Numbered from the stretch's first letter, positions 6,746 through 16,008 are shown. The stretch is DNA of 45,785 nucleotides from Vibrio sp. 99-70-13A1 (GCF_013114625.1 NZ_VTXD01000038.1:1-45785), one strand, 5' to 3'. The notes: generated by a model from the letters alone, not told the origin. A program made the numbers and translations.

Positions 6746-9382
6746 TTATGACACTTCAGTAATTTCAATTCGTTGATCTTTGGTTTTCTCAGTTATATTT
6801 TTTGAAGCTTTATCTTTTGAAGAACTATCGCTTGAAGCCCCATTATTTGAAGAGCCTGAAAGTGGAGTAGGGAAGCGCTGCTCTCTTTCTGTGATAAAAG
6901 TGACGTTCTCATCCATGTCTTCACTATTGATGAAATGTTGGAATCGCTTCATTTTTTCAGGGTTTTCAATGGTGGTTTTCCATTCACATTGGTATTTAGA
7001 AATATTCAGTTCGATATCGGCTTCTAATTCCGCAGCAACACCAAGCTTGTCTTCAATAACCACCTGTTTTAGATAATCCATACCGCCTTCTAAATTCTCC
7101 ATCCATACCGAAGTACGCTGTAAGCGATCAGCCGTGCGTGTGTAGAACATTAGGACTCGGTCAATGTATTTAAGAAGAGTGGTTTCATCTAAATCAGTAG
7201 CAAAAAGATCACCATGGCGTGGGCGCATGCCGCCATTACCACAAATGTATAAGTTCCAGCCTTTATCGGTGGCGATAATTCCAAAGTCTTTAGACTGAGC
7301 TTCGGCACATTCACGGGTACAGCCAGATACGGCAAATTTGATTTTGTGAGGGGAACGCAGCCCTTTGTATCTATTTTCAAGCCTGATAGCTAAGCCAACA
7401 CTGTCGTCCACACCATATCGGCACCAAGTGCTGCCCACGCATGATTTAACGGTACGAACGGATTTTCCGTAGGCATGACCCGTTTCAAAACCAGCATCGA
7501 TGAGAGTTTTCCAAATGACAGGCAACTCGTTGAGTTGAGCGCCAAATAAATCAACTCGTTGACCACCCGTTATCTTGGTATACAAATCAAATTTCTTTGC
7601 CACTTCACCTAACACGATGAGTTTATCTGGTGTGATTTCACCGCCTGCAATACGAGGGACGACAGAGTAGGTGCCGTCTTTTTGCATATTGCCTAGGTAG
7701 ATATCATTGGTGTCTTGAAGCTCTAAATGTTGATCTTCAAGAATGTAATCATTCCAGTAGGATGCGAGGATTGAGCCAATGGCTGGCTTACACACGGTAC
7801 AACCTAGACCTTGTCCGTGAGAGTCCAATATTTCATCGAATGATTTGATTTTATTGACACGAATAATGTCGGTAAGCTCTTGGCGAGAGTAAGCAAAGTG
7901 CTCACAAATATCGTTACAGACTTCTACGCCTAAATTGCTTAACTCGCTATCTAAGACTTGCTTAGCTAAGGCGGAACAACCACCACAACCGGTTGAAGCA
8001 TTCGTCGATTCTTTCAGCGCAGCCATCGTAGTGCAACCTGCAGAAACCGCTTGTTTAATATCGCCTTTGGTGACATCAAAACATGAACAAATGACCGCCG
8101 TGTCTGGCAGGGCTTCTACGCCCATTGCTGATCCTGAATCGTCAGCAACATTGGGTAAAATTAATACGGCTGGGTTTTCAGGAAGGGGCATATCATTTTG
8201 TTTGGTTTGCAGCAAAGTGCCGTAAGCTTCAGCATCACCAACCAGTACAGCACCGACAATTTTCTTACCATCGGCAGAAATGATTAAACGCTTATACACT
8301 TGCTCTATTTCATCATTGTAAGTGTAAGACTGCGCGCCTTCTGTTCGCCCGTGGACTTCCCCGATACTGGCAACATCTACACCTAGCAGTTTGAGTTTGG
8401 TGCTCATATCTGCGCCAGTAAAGCTCGATTCAGTTTCTCCTTGAGTCGCTATATGTGATGCCGCCACTTTTGCCATGGAATAGCCGGGTGCCACCAAACC
8501 AAAAATTTTGTTGTCCCAAAGTGCACATTCACCAACCGCATAAACATTATCGATATTGGTTTGGCAATGGTTATTAATCACAATCCCGCCACGTTCACCA
8601 ATAGTGATGTTTGAGCCGCGAGCAAGGGAGTCTTGAGGGCGAATACCAGCAGAAAAGACGATCATATCGGTTTCAAGATGAGTACCGTCAGCAAAGTTCA
8701 TTCGGTAGCGAGCAGTGTCACCGGCTACAATTTCTGATGTCGCTTTTTCGGTATGAACTTGAACTCCGAGCCCTTCAATTTTTCGGCGTAAAAGTGCGCC
8801 GCCACCGTCATCTAATTGAACTGCCATTAAGCGAGGGGCGAATTCCACAACATGCGTTTCTAGCCCTAAGTTCTTAACAGCGTTTGCAGCTTCAAGACCC
8901 AACAAGCCACCGCCAATTACCACCCCCGATTTGCTCTGCTTGCTTGATAATTCAATGGCATCCAAATCATCTAATGTACGATAGACATGACAATGTTCTT
9001 GGTCATTTCCTGGAATAGGGGGAACAAATGGAAAGGAGCCTGTTGCTAATACCAGTTTGTCATAACTTTCAATATGACCGCTGTCGGTGATGACTTGGTT
9101 ATTGTCTGTATCAAGTTGAGTGACTTTGCTGTTGAGCAAGTAGTTAATTCCGTTACTTTGGTAATAACTTTCGCTTGCTAGGGCAAGGTCATCGGCACCT
9201 TTTCCATCATCAAAGTAAGAAGTGAGCTGCACGCGATCATAAGCTAATCGAGATTCTTCACAGAAAGTGATGATGTCAAATTCATCGGATTTATCTTGAA
9301 TCAGATTGTCGATAAATTTATGTCCGACCATGCCGTTTCCAACGACAACAATCTTAGTTTTATTTGTAGGCTTCTGGCTCAT
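6746..9382 (-). CDS. nirB: Nitrite reductase [NAD(P)H] large subunit
   Basis: This cytoplasmic flavo-siroheme enzyme reduces nitrite to ammonium with NAD(P)H. Seen in 878 residues: an N-terminal FAD fold (VVVGNGMVGHK), a second dinucleotide fold (VVIGGGLLGLEAA), a BFD-like [2Fe-2S] region with CSCFD and TGCGGC, a further CTVC pair, then the two NiR/SiR halves. The siroheme/[4Fe-4S] ligands are present as CVGSTWC and CTREC. The last 40 or so residues are a Ser/Lys-rich tail (SGSSNNGASSDSSSKDKASK) that looks disordered and is not needed in the family. It is the first gene of a minus-strand nirB-nirD unit, read from a strong sigma-54 promoter match at 9504-9519. Confidence 0.96.
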   Translation of the reverse strand: MSQKPTNKTKIVVVGNGMVGHKFIDNLIQDKSDEFDIITFCEESRLAYDRVQLTSYFDDGKGADDLALASESYYQSNGINYLLNSKVTQLDTDNNQVITDSGHIESYDKLVLATGSFPFVPPIPGNDQEHCHVYRTLDDLDAIELSSKQSKSGVVIGGGLLGLEAANAVKNLGLETHVVEFAPRLMAVQLDDGGGALLRRKIEGLGVQVHTEKATSEIVAGDTARYRMNFADGTHLETDMIVFSAGIRPQDSLARGSNITIGERGGIVINNHCQTNIDNVYAVGECALWDNKIFGLVAPGYSMAKVAASHIATQGETESSFTGADMSTKLKLLGVDVASIGEVHGRTEGAQSYTYNDEIEQVYKRLIISADGKKIVGAVLVGDAEAYGTLLQTKQNDMPLPENPAVLILPNVADDSGSAMGVEALPDTAVICSCFDVTKGDIKQAVSAGCTTMAALKESTNASTGCGGCSALAKQVLDSELSNLGVEVCNDICEHFAYSRQELTDIIRVNKIKSFDEILDSHGQGLGCTVCKPAIGSILASYWNDYILEDQHLELQDTNDIYLGNMQKDGTYSVVPRIAGGEITPDKLIVLGEVAKKFDLYTKITGGQRVDLFGAQLNELPVIWKTLIDAGFETGHAYGKSVRTVKSCVGSTWCRYGVDDSVGLAIRLENRYKGLRSPHKIKFAVSGCTRECAEAQSKDFGIIATDKGWNLYICGNGGMRPRHGDLFATDLDETTLLKYIDRVLMFYTRTADRLQRTSVWMENLEGGMDYLKQVVIEDKLGVAAELEADIELNISKYQCEWKTTIENPEKMKRFQHFINSEDMDENVTFITEREQRFPTPLSGSSNNGASSDSSSKDKASKNITEKTKDQRIEITEVS

Positions 9383-9503
9383 TGCAAATTCCTTTTTTAT
9401 CAGCTGGTTCAGATAGGAATGAAAGTAATAAGGAAAAGAGAGCTTTTTCTCTTACTTATCGTTCATTCTGAATTTTGTAGTTATTCATCCTTTGTTTTGG
9501 TTG

Positions 9504-9519
9504 AGCAAGGAGGGTGCCA
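9504..9519 (-). promoter_or_regulatory. Sigma-54 promoter of nirB
   Basis: On the minus strand the bases read TGGCACCCTCCTTGCT. This matches the sigma-54 consensus TGGCACG-N4-TTGCW at every position but one, with correct -24/-12 spacing. Transcription would start near 9492, about 110 bp before the nirB ATG. Confidence 0.78.
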
Positions 9520-9595
9520 AAATCTTAAAAATCATAATAATTACAAAATTATTGGTTATTAAACAATTACTTAGTGTGTGTGCGATTTTTGCATC

Positions 9596-9611
9596 TACCC
9601 CTAAAGTGGTA
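9596..9611. promoter_or_regulatory. NarL/NarP-type 7-2-7 binding site
   Basis: TACCCCT, two bases, then AGTGGTA forms an inverted pair of heptamers in the 7-2-7 layout known for NarL and NarP. The first heptamer fits TACYYMT fully and the second differs at one base. It sits between the two sigma-54 promoters and suggests nitrate/nitrite sensing through NarQP. No narP gene lies in the window. Confidence 0.5.
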
Positions 9612-9639
9612 GTTTTTATTTTTAGTTAATTGCTTAAAA

Positions 9640-9677
9640 TGAGCGCTTATGGTGCAAGTTTGCGTAAGTTGGTGCAA
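9640..9677. promoter_or_regulatory. Pair of NtrC-like enhancer sites
   Basis: GGTGCAA occurs at 9651-9657 and again at 9671-9677, 20 bp apart. The 17-mer at 9640-9656 (TGAGCGCTTATGGTGCA) has one perfect and one degenerate half of the NtrC consensus TGCAC-N7-GTGCA; the second copy has only its right half well conserved. They lie about 140 bp from the inferred starts of nasA and about 160 bp from that of nirB, a normal enhancer distance. Confidence 0.45.
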
Positions 9678-9790
9678 ATTTAGTGTTATATATCGATTGG
9701 TATGAGTTTTATTAATTCATTTTCGGAAGTTATTATTTTATCTATTTGTTTTTATTGACTTAATTTTTAAATCTCGACTGAGGATAAAGC

Positions 9791-9806
9791 TGGCTTGTAA
9801 ATTGCT
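9791..9806 (+). promoter_or_regulatory. Sigma-54 promoter of nasA
   Basis: TGGCTTGTAAATTGCT matches TGGCACG-N4-TTGCW with two changes in the -24 box and exact spacing. It lies 44 bp upstream of the nasA ATG at 9850 and faces it. Confidence 0.62.
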
Positions 9807-9849
9807 GTAGTGTCTTACATACAATTAAGGATAATTGCGTGAGGGATGA

Positions 9850-12495
9850 ATGACGAGTTCACAACAAGAATGGATAAAATCTACCTGTGCTTATTGCGGT
9901 GTCGGTTGTGGCATTGAAGCAAGGCCAACCTCTTCAGGGAAATTAGAAATAAGAGGGGATAAACACCATCCTTCAAATTATGGAAAACTTTGTACCAAAG
10001 GGGCGGCATTAGGCAATACAGTGACGCCTATTGGGAGAATGCTACAGCCGACACTTGTAGCCTCTAGGAGTGGAAAGGCTTCAGAGAATGGAAAAGCCGT
10101 TGAATGGGATGAAGCCACCCAACTGATTGCAGATAAATTTGCCGAAACAATCAAAGATCATGGTGCAGATTCCGTCGCGTTTTATGTCTCAGGTCAGCTT
10201 CTTACTGAAGATTACTATGTCGCAAATAAATTGATGAAAGGCTTCATCGGCAGCGGAAATATCGACAGTAATTCCCGTTTGTGTATGGCATCTAGCGTGG
10301 TTGGTCATAAACGTGCTTTTGGCTCCGACACCGTGCCCGTCTGCTATGAAGATCTAGAACAGGCTGAGCTGGTGGTCATTACAGGCTCTAACCTCGCGTG
10401 GTGTCATCCTGTTTTATTCCAAAGGTTAAGGGCTGCCAAGCAAGCTAATCCAGACTTAAAAGTCATTGTGATTGATCCTCGGGTGACGGAAACCTGTGAT
10501 ATTGCTGATCAACACCTTGCGATTCAATCCGGTTCAGATGTGGCGCTATTTAATGGTCTTTTTTCGTATCTAGAGGAAAAGGGTTATTTGGATCAAAATT
10601 ACATTGACCAATTTACCGAAGGTTTTAACGAGGCAATGAAACCTGCGGCTAAACAAGTCGAAACTCGTGAAGGCACAGAGCAAATTACGGGGCTTACTTC
10701 ACAAGAGCTAGATTCCTTTTACGACGCTTTTTCTCGCACGAACAAAGTCGTCACTATCTATTCTCAAGGTGTGAACCAATCCAGCCAAGGTTGCGATAAA
10801 GTCAACGCAATCATCAATTGCCACTTAGCGACCGGTAAGATAGGTAAGCAGGGAATGGGACCTTTCTCAGTCACAGGGCAGCCCAATGCTATGGGAGGAA
10901 GAGAGGTTGGCGGCTTAGCGAATACGTTGGCTTCTCACTTTGAATTTGGCGACGCTCAAGCCCATCAATTGATCAGTAACTTTTGGCAAACGGATAATTT
11001 AGCCGAGCAAGCAGGGCTGAAGGCGATAGATTTGTTTGATGCGATGCATGAAGGAAAAATCAAAGCGGTATGGATAATGGCAACGAACCCAGTTGTTAGC
11101 TTGCCTGATAGCGTGAAAGTGAAAGAAGCGTTAGAAAAATGCCCATTTGTGGTGGTGTCGGATTGTATTGCAGATACCGAAACCACGCGCCTTGCCGATG
11201 TTTTATTACCTGCACAAGGTTGGAGTGAAAAGTCGGGCACTGTGACTAATTCTGAGCGTCGAATCTCTCGTCAAAGACGCATTTTACCCAGCCCTGGAGA
11301 GGCGAAACCTGATTGGTGGATGATAAGCCAAGTCGCAAAAAAGATGGGCTTTTCTGAACAGTTTGATTATTTACATGAAGGTCAGGTATTCAATGAATAT
11401 TGCCAAATGACCAGCTTAGATAACCAAGACGGGAAGAATCGAGACCTGTGTTTGATTGGGTTAACTCAGTTAGATGACCAAGGTTATAGCCGATTGACTC
11501 CCCAACAGTGGCCAGTAATGGAATTACAAACGGAACTAACCAATCAACGAATGTTTACTGATAATCAGTTTTTCACCGCGTCAGGGAAAGCCCAATTTGT
11601 GGCTGTAGAACATCAAACTCCGATTGCTTCTGCATCTCCTGAATATCCATTGCTTATGAATACAGGGCGAATTCGAGATCAATGGCATACAATGTCTCGT
11701 ACTGGATTAGCGGCGGATCTTGGCGATCATACCCCTGAGCCTTTTGTTGCGGTTCATCCTGAAACTGCGAGTCAATTAGGACTAGTTTCTGATGCTTACG
11801 AGCCTTCTAATGATTACAGCCTTGATATTGCCTCAAGGCAACCGTCAATAGTACGCGTGAAAAGCCAGCAAGGTGAATGTCAGGCGAGGCTGGTGGTGAC
11901 TGACGATGTGCAAAAAGAGCAGGTGTTCATGCCTATCCATTGGAATGGCACTACAGCAAAAAACAGTAAGCCTTGTGATTTAATTCTACCGAATGTAGAT
12001 AGTGCTTCAGGGCAGCCAGAATTCAAGCACACACCAATAATGTTAGAAGTATGCGGTTATAAAAGCGAAGCGGCATTGATCAGTGAATCCATTTTAGATT
12101 GTGATGAATTTGACTACTGGGTAAGGCAGAGAGTTGAAGGTGGTTTCTTATATCGAATCTCTTCGAATAAAAACCCAATGACGCTGGTTATAGATCTTGC
12201 GAATAAGCTAGAAACCCTAGCTAGTGATAGCTCAGATGGTACTAAAACACTGCATTTCCATGGTGCAGATGAGCAAGTAGAAAAAGATCTTGGTTTAGCC
12301 GTGAATGGAATAAACAGCACTAAAGATAAAAACTTTGGTACTGCTAAGTTAGCTTCAACGGGCGTTCAGCAAGCTTTTGTGGTGAGTGGGCAATTGAGCA
12401 AACAGAAAATAGATTGGCTGATTGACTGCTTTAACAAACCCATTGAAGAGGATTTCGAAAGCGAGTTCTTACAACAGCTTGCTTTTAGCGGCTGA
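9850..12495 (+). CDS. nasA: Assimilatory nitrate reductase, molybdopterin catalytic subunit
   Basis: This cytoplasmic enzyme reduces nitrate to nitrite, which NirBD then turns into ammonium. Seen in 881 residues: an N-terminal [4Fe-4S] site (C13, C16, C20, C48) followed by the conserved Lys50, the likely molybdenum ligand C145 in SRLCMASS, and the bis-MGD dinucleotide-binding blocks through to MPIHWNG and the C-terminal domain. The last 180 or so residues lack the Cys cluster of the BFD-like [2Fe-2S] domain found at the C-terminus of Klebsiella-type NasA; only isolated cysteines remain. No NasB-like flavin partner is nearby, so the electron donor is open. It is divergent from nirB and has its own sigma-54-type promoter. 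Confidence 0.93.
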   Translation: MTSSQQEWIKSTCAYCGVGCGIEARPTSSGKLEIRGDKHHPSNYGKLCTKGAALGNTVTPIGRMLQPTLVASRSGKASENGKAVEWDEATQLIADKFAETIKDHGADSVAFYVSGQLLTEDYYVANKLMKGFIGSGNIDSNSRLCMASSVVGHKRAFGSDTVPVCYEDLEQAELVVITGSNLAWCHPVLFQRLRAAKQANPDLKVIVIDPRVTETCDIADQHLAIQSGSDVALFNGLFSYLEEKGYLDQNYIDQFTEGFNEAMKPAAKQVETREGTEQITGLTSQELDSFYDAFSRTNKVVTIYSQGVNQSSQGCDKVNAIINCHLATGKIGKQGMGPFSVTGQPNAMGGREVGGLANTLASHFEFGDAQAHQLISNFWQTDNLAEQAGLKAIDLFDAMHEGKIKAVWIMATNPVVSLPDSVKVKEALEKCPFVVVSDCIADTETTRLADVLLPAQGWSEKSGTVTNSERRISRQRRILPSPGEAKPDWWMISQVAKKMGFSEQFDYLHEGQVFNEYCQMTSLDNQDGKNRDLCLIGLTQLDDQGYSRLTPQQWPVMELQTELTNQRMFTDNQFFTASGKAQFVAVEHQTPIASASPEYPLLMNTGRIRDQWHTMSRTGLAADLGDHTPEPFVAVHPETASQLGLVSDAYEPSNDYSLDIASRQPSIVRVKSQQGECQARLVVTDDVQKEQVFMPIHWNGTTAKNSKPCDLILPNVDSASGQPEFKHTPIMLEVCGYKSEAALISESILDCDEFDYWVRQRVEGGFLYRISSNKNPMTLVIDLANKLETLASDSSDGTKTLHFHGADEQVEKDLGLAVNGINSTKDKNFGTAKLASTGVQQAFVVSGQLSKQKIDWLIDCFNKPIEEDFESEFLQQLAFSG

Positions 12496-12532
12496 TGCTT
12501 AAGTGAACTGTCTAAGTCCATGAAAGTTTAAA

Positions 12533-12555
12533 AGGCAACGTATTAAGCGTTGCCT
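12533..12555. terminator. Hairpin between convergent nasA and rbsR
   Basis: AGGCAACG (12533-12540) and CGTTGCCT (12548-12555) form an 8-bp stem with a 7-base loop. On the minus strand it is followed by TTTAAAC, so it probably serves mainly as the end of the rbs transcript. It also lies just after nasA. Confidence 0.6.
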
Positions 12556-12597
12556 GATTCTTGGAATGTTCTTTTTAGGCGAGCCACTTTAATAGGC

Positions 12598-13599
12598 TTA
12601 AAGTGTTTGTACGCTGTTTCTTTCTACTAATGTTGGTTCAAGCTCGACGACTTGCGGGTAAGCATCAGGGGTTTCAAGTCGGTTGATTAAAGTATCTACC
12701 GCCGCTTTCCCTAATCGATGTTTAGGCTGGTGGATCGTGGTTAAAGATGGCGTCATGTATTTAGATAAGTGAATGTCATCATAACCAATAATAGAAAGGT
12801 CACTTGGGATGCGCAGACCATCTTGATATGCCGCATTGATCACGCCCATCGCCATCATGTCGTTACATACAAATAGGGCGCTAGGTAATTGACCTTTGCT
12901 TTTGAGCTTCTGGTAAGAATCAAACCCACCATCACACATGAAGTTAGACTCAATAATCCATTGGGCATTAAGTTCTAGGTTCGCATCAGCCATGGCTTTT
13001 TTATAGCCTTCATAACGCAAAGAAGCTTGATTACGGTGTAAAGGACCGGTGACACAACCAATCTCAGTGTGACCATTATCAATCAAGTACTTGGTTGCCA
13101 TATACCCGCCTTGGTGCGAATTATCTTGGATCTTATCGCTGGCAAACAGCATTGGTCCCCAATCCATTACCACTACTGGCAGCTCAGGGTAACGTTCAAA
13201 TACATCTAAATGTTCACCTTCAAGGGTTGAACACATAAGCATAAGCCCATCGACACGCTTTTGCAGTAGGGTATCGATGGATGATTTCATGCGCTCGCTG
13301 TCACCTTCCGTATTGCATAAAATCAGGTTATAGCCTTTTTCATAGCAGCGACGTTCTACCCCTTTGACGACTTCACCAAAGAATGGGTTGGTTGAGGTGG
13401 TGACCAACATGCCGATAGTATGGGTGCGTTTCATTTTTAAGCTGCGCGCCAACGCTGATGGTGCATAATTCAGTTCTTTGGCGGCGTTATTGACCCGTTC
13501 TGCTATTTCATCACTGACGAAGCGAGATTTATTGATCACGTGGCTAACGGTAGAAGTTGATACTTTTGCTAACCTGGCGATGTCTTTCATCGTTGCCAT
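12598..13599 (-). CDS. rbsR: Ribose operon repressor, LacI family
   Basis: RbsR binds operator DNA and is released by ribose. Seen in 333 residues: the LacI-type helix-turn-helix at the N-terminus (MKDIARLAKVSTSTVSHVIN), the hinge helix (YAPSALARSLK), and a periplasmic-binding-protein-like sugar domain starting at HTIGMLVTTSTNPFF. It is the last gene of the rbs cluster, in the enterobacterial order D-A-C-B-K-R, 223 bp after rbsK. The two palindromes ATCGAAACGTTTCGAT upstream of rbsD are its likely targets. The ATG at 13599 follows AAGGACTT; an internal ATG three codons later is possible. Confidence 0.94.
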   Translation of the reverse strand: MATMKDIARLAKVSTSTVSHVINKSRFVSDEIAERVNNAAKELNYAPSALARSLKMKRTHTIGMLVTTSTNPFFGEVVKGVERRCYEKGYNLILCNTEGDSERMKSSIDTLLQKRVDGLMLMCSTLEGEHLDVFERYPELPVVVMDWGPMLFASDKIQDNSHQGGYMATKYLIDNGHTEIGCVTGPLHRNQASLRYEGYKKAMADANLELNAQWIIESNFMCDGGFDSYQKLKSKGQLPSALFVCNDMMAMGVINAAYQDGLRIPSDLSIIGYDDIHLSKYMTPSLTTIHQPKHRLGKAAVDTLINRLETPDAYPQVVELEPTLVERNSVQTL

Positions 13600-13822
13600 A
13601 TTAAGTCCTTGTGATGATACTGAATGCGCTCAAACAGAATGTGCCCAATTGAGAAAGTTAAATTTGAGTCGTAGTCGGAAAATAATCTTAAACACAGCAC
13701 TAAAAATACAGACTATAAACCAGCTAATAGAACTGTGTTGATTAAAGATAACTACGTTTAGATGTTTCCGTAAAACTCATTCTAAAGGAAATACAACAGA
13801 TTACGTAATATCTTTTATGGGC

Positions 13823-14746
13823 TTACTGCATTTGCTCTGCAAGAAAAGTGTCGGTTTCTTCTCGGCTAGGAATCGAAGTTTGTGCCCCAAAACGGGTCAC
13901 TGAAATAGCCGCTGCGGCATGAGCGAATTTGATGGCTTGCTCAATTGGCATGTCTTCTAGTAAACCCGTTACGAATGCACCATTGAACGTATCTCCAGCC
14001 GCTGTAGTATCAGTGGCTTCTACACGGAACCCCGGAATAAGTTCACCACGTCCATTTTGGCTTAGCCAAACACCTTTAGCACCTAATGTGATCATCACAA
14101 TTTCAATGCCTTTCAAATGCAGAGCTTCTGAAGCTTTTTGAGCACTTTGGTCATCTGTGACTGTGATTCCAGTTAGGACTTCCGCTTCCGTTTCATTTGG
14201 GGTGATTACATCAATACACGCCAGTAATTCATCAGATAAAGGGCGGGCAGGGGCAGGGTTTAACACAACATTGGTTCTGTTTTCTTTTGCTACCTTGGCG
14301 GCATACTCGATGCCTTCAATTGGTGTTTCAAGTTGCGTTAGTAAGTATTTTGCATCACGTATTTTTTGTAAGTGCGGTTCAATGATGTCGCTCGTTAACT
14401 TGTCGTTGGCTTCAGCGGATAAGCAAATGCTGTTTTCACCAGAAGCCGAAACTTGGATCATCGCGATGCCTGTTGGGGTTTTATCAGCAATCATGACGCC
14501 ATCAGTATTGATGCCGTCTTTCGCAAATGCATCTCGAATGTTAATACCAAATGCATCGTCACCAACACAGGAAATAAAGCCAATATCTGCCTTTAAACGA
14601 GCTGCAGCAACCGCTTGATTTGCGCCTTTGCCACCAGGAATTACTTGGTAGTTGCCGCCCACTAAAGTTTCACCTGGGCGAGGGAATGAAGGAACTTGCA
14701 AAACATGGTCAGCGTTTACGCTACCTAAAACAATCAGTTGAGTCAT
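13823..14746 (-). CDS. rbsK: Ribokinase
   Basis: RbsK phosphorylates D-ribose at O5, feeding the pentose phosphate pathway. The 307 residues show the PfkB-family signatures: GGKGANQAVAAARL near 38-51, the conserved NPAPARPL segment, the NETE motif, and the C-terminal DTTAAGDTFNGAF with the catalytic aspartate in AAGD. Length and motifs match the enterobacterial enzyme. It follows rbsB on the same strand after a 188-bp spacer with a strong hairpin, which would let the binding protein be made in excess over the kinase. Confidence 0.96.
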   Translation of the reverse strand: MTQLIVLGSVNADHVLQVPSFPRPGETLVGGNYQVIPGGKGANQAVAAARLKADIGFISCVGDDAFGINIRDAFAKDGINTDGVMIADKTPTGIAMIQVSASGENSICLSAEANDKLTSDIIEPHLQKIRDAKYLLTQLETPIEGIEYAAKVAKENRTNVVLNPAPARPLSDELLACIDVITPNETEAEVLTGITVTDDQSAQKASEALHLKGIEIVMITLGAKGVWLSQNGRGELIPGFRVEATDTTAAGDTFNGAFVTGLLEDMPIEQAIKFAHAAAAISVTRFGAQTSIPSREETDTFLAEQMQ

Positions 14747-14881
14747 GATACGAGCCTTATGATATATCGTATTTGAAAATGCATGGCTGTTGCTTATCTC
14801 ATGAGATATTGGATGAGAAACAGCGATGCACTATCTGAATTTTGAATTTTAAGCTTAGCTCTAATGAGCTTAAAGCTAATG

Positions 14882-14907
14882 AGCAGGGAGATAGGGGACT
14901 CCCTGCT
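14882..14907 (-). terminator. Intercistronic hairpin after rbsB
   Basis: AGCAGGGAG (14882-14890) pairs perfectly with CTCCCTGCT (14899-14907) across an 8-base loop. No U-run follows on the minus strand, so this is probably a 3'-end stabiliser or weak attenuator between rbsB and rbsK rather than a full terminator. Confidence 0.6.
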
Positions 14908-14934
14908 TAATTAGATTTTCAGCGCTAAACAGGA

Positions 14935-15813
14935 TTACTGAGCGATGATTTTTAGAGGAACTGGTACGTAAGCTTCCACTGTTTCGCCTTTCAGCACTTT
15001 GTCTGCCATTTCAATGCCAAGTGAACCAATTAGGTCAGGCTGCTGAGCAACAGTTGCAGCTAACTTGCCACGCTTAACAGCAGCAATACCGTCGTCAGTA
15101 CCATCAAATCCAACAATCATCACATCTTTGCCTGAAGCTTGTACTGCGCGAAGTGCGCCTAGCGCCATTTCATCATTTTGTGCGAAGACTGCTTGAACAT
15201 CCGGGTTTGCAGCCAATAAGTTTTCCATTACGTTCAGACCTTTAGTACGGTCGAAATCAGCAGGTTGGCTTGCCAATAATTCAAGGTCGCTACCATTTAC
15301 CGTGTTCATGAAGCCTTCACCACGCTCACGTGCAGCAGAAGTCCCCGCAATGCCTTCAAGTTGAATTACTTTTGCTTTTTCGCCGATTTTTTCCATGATG
15401 AAGTGACCAGCCATTTCACCACCGATCACGTTATCAGAAGCAATGTGGCTCACAACATCACCACGGCTTGCACCACGGTCGAGCGTTAGTACTGGAATCT
15501 TAGAGCGGTTTGCCATGCGAATGGCATTAGAAACAGCATCTGAATCCGTTGGGTTGATCAGAATGGCTTTCACGCCTCGAATCGTCAAATCTTCGATGTT
15601 TGATAGCTCTTTGCTTGGATCATTCTGTGAATCAAGAACGATAAGCTTGTAGCCTAGCTCTTCCGCTTTTGCTTCTGCGCCATCTTTCATCGTTACAAAG
15701 AATGGGTTATTAAGAGTGGATAGTACGATAGCCATTGTATCTTGAGCCTGTGCAGACACAGATACAGAAGTTGAAAGTACAGCAGCAGAAATAAGAGTCG
15801 CTAATTTTTTCAT
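14935..15813 (-). CDS. rbsB: Ribose ABC transporter, periplasmic binding protein
   Basis: RbsB captures D-ribose in the periplasm and delivers it to RbsAC. Seen: 292 residues with a clear Sec signal peptide (MKKLATLISAAVLSTSVSVS, cleavage near AQAQ-D), then the type I periplasmic-binding fold with MAIVLSTLNNPFF, the conserved IDLTIRGVKAILINPTD-like segment (here EDLTIRGVKAILINPTDSDA), LDRGASRGDV, and QNDEMALGALRA. A gap of 195 bp with degenerate repeats separates it from rbsC upstream. A hairpin follows the stop codon. Confidence 0.96.
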   Translation of the reverse strand: MKKLATLISAAVLSTSVSVSAQAQDTMAIVLSTLNNPFFVTMKDGAEAKAEELGYKLIVLDSQNDPSKELSNIEDLTIRGVKAILINPTDSDAVSNAIRMANRSKIPVLTLDRGASRGDVVSHIASDNVIGGEMAGHFIMEKIGEKAKVIQLEGIAGTSAARERGEGFMNTVNGSDLELLASQPADFDRTKGLNVMENLLAANPDVQAVFAQNDEMALGALRAVQASGKDVMIVGFDGTDDGIAAVKRGKLAATVAQQPDLIGSLGIEMADKVLKGETVEAYVPVPLKIIAQ

Positions 15814-15857
15814 CGTTATAGTCCTTTGTGTAGGGGGCGAGCTAAGGCCGGCTCAAG

Positions 15858-15937
15858 TGTTCTAATGGTTAGGCAAATGTTCTAATAGTTAGCCAAATGC
15901 TCTAATGTTTAGTCCAATTGCTCTAGCGCCTAGCTCT
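15858..15937. repeat. Degenerate 20-bp direct repeats between rbsC and rbsB
   Basis: Units of 20 to 21 bp start at 15858, 15878 and 15898 with a weak fourth at 15919. The first two (TGTTCTAATGGTTAGGCAAA and TGTTCTAATAGTTAGCCAAA) differ at two bases. They lie in the untranslated stretch ahead of rbsB. Confidence 0.8.
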
Positions 15938-16008
15938 GATGTCATATTATTAGTAGGTCAATTTTCTAATCGTTATGTGTTTCATTTATTATCTGGTTTA
16001 AACAGGTG

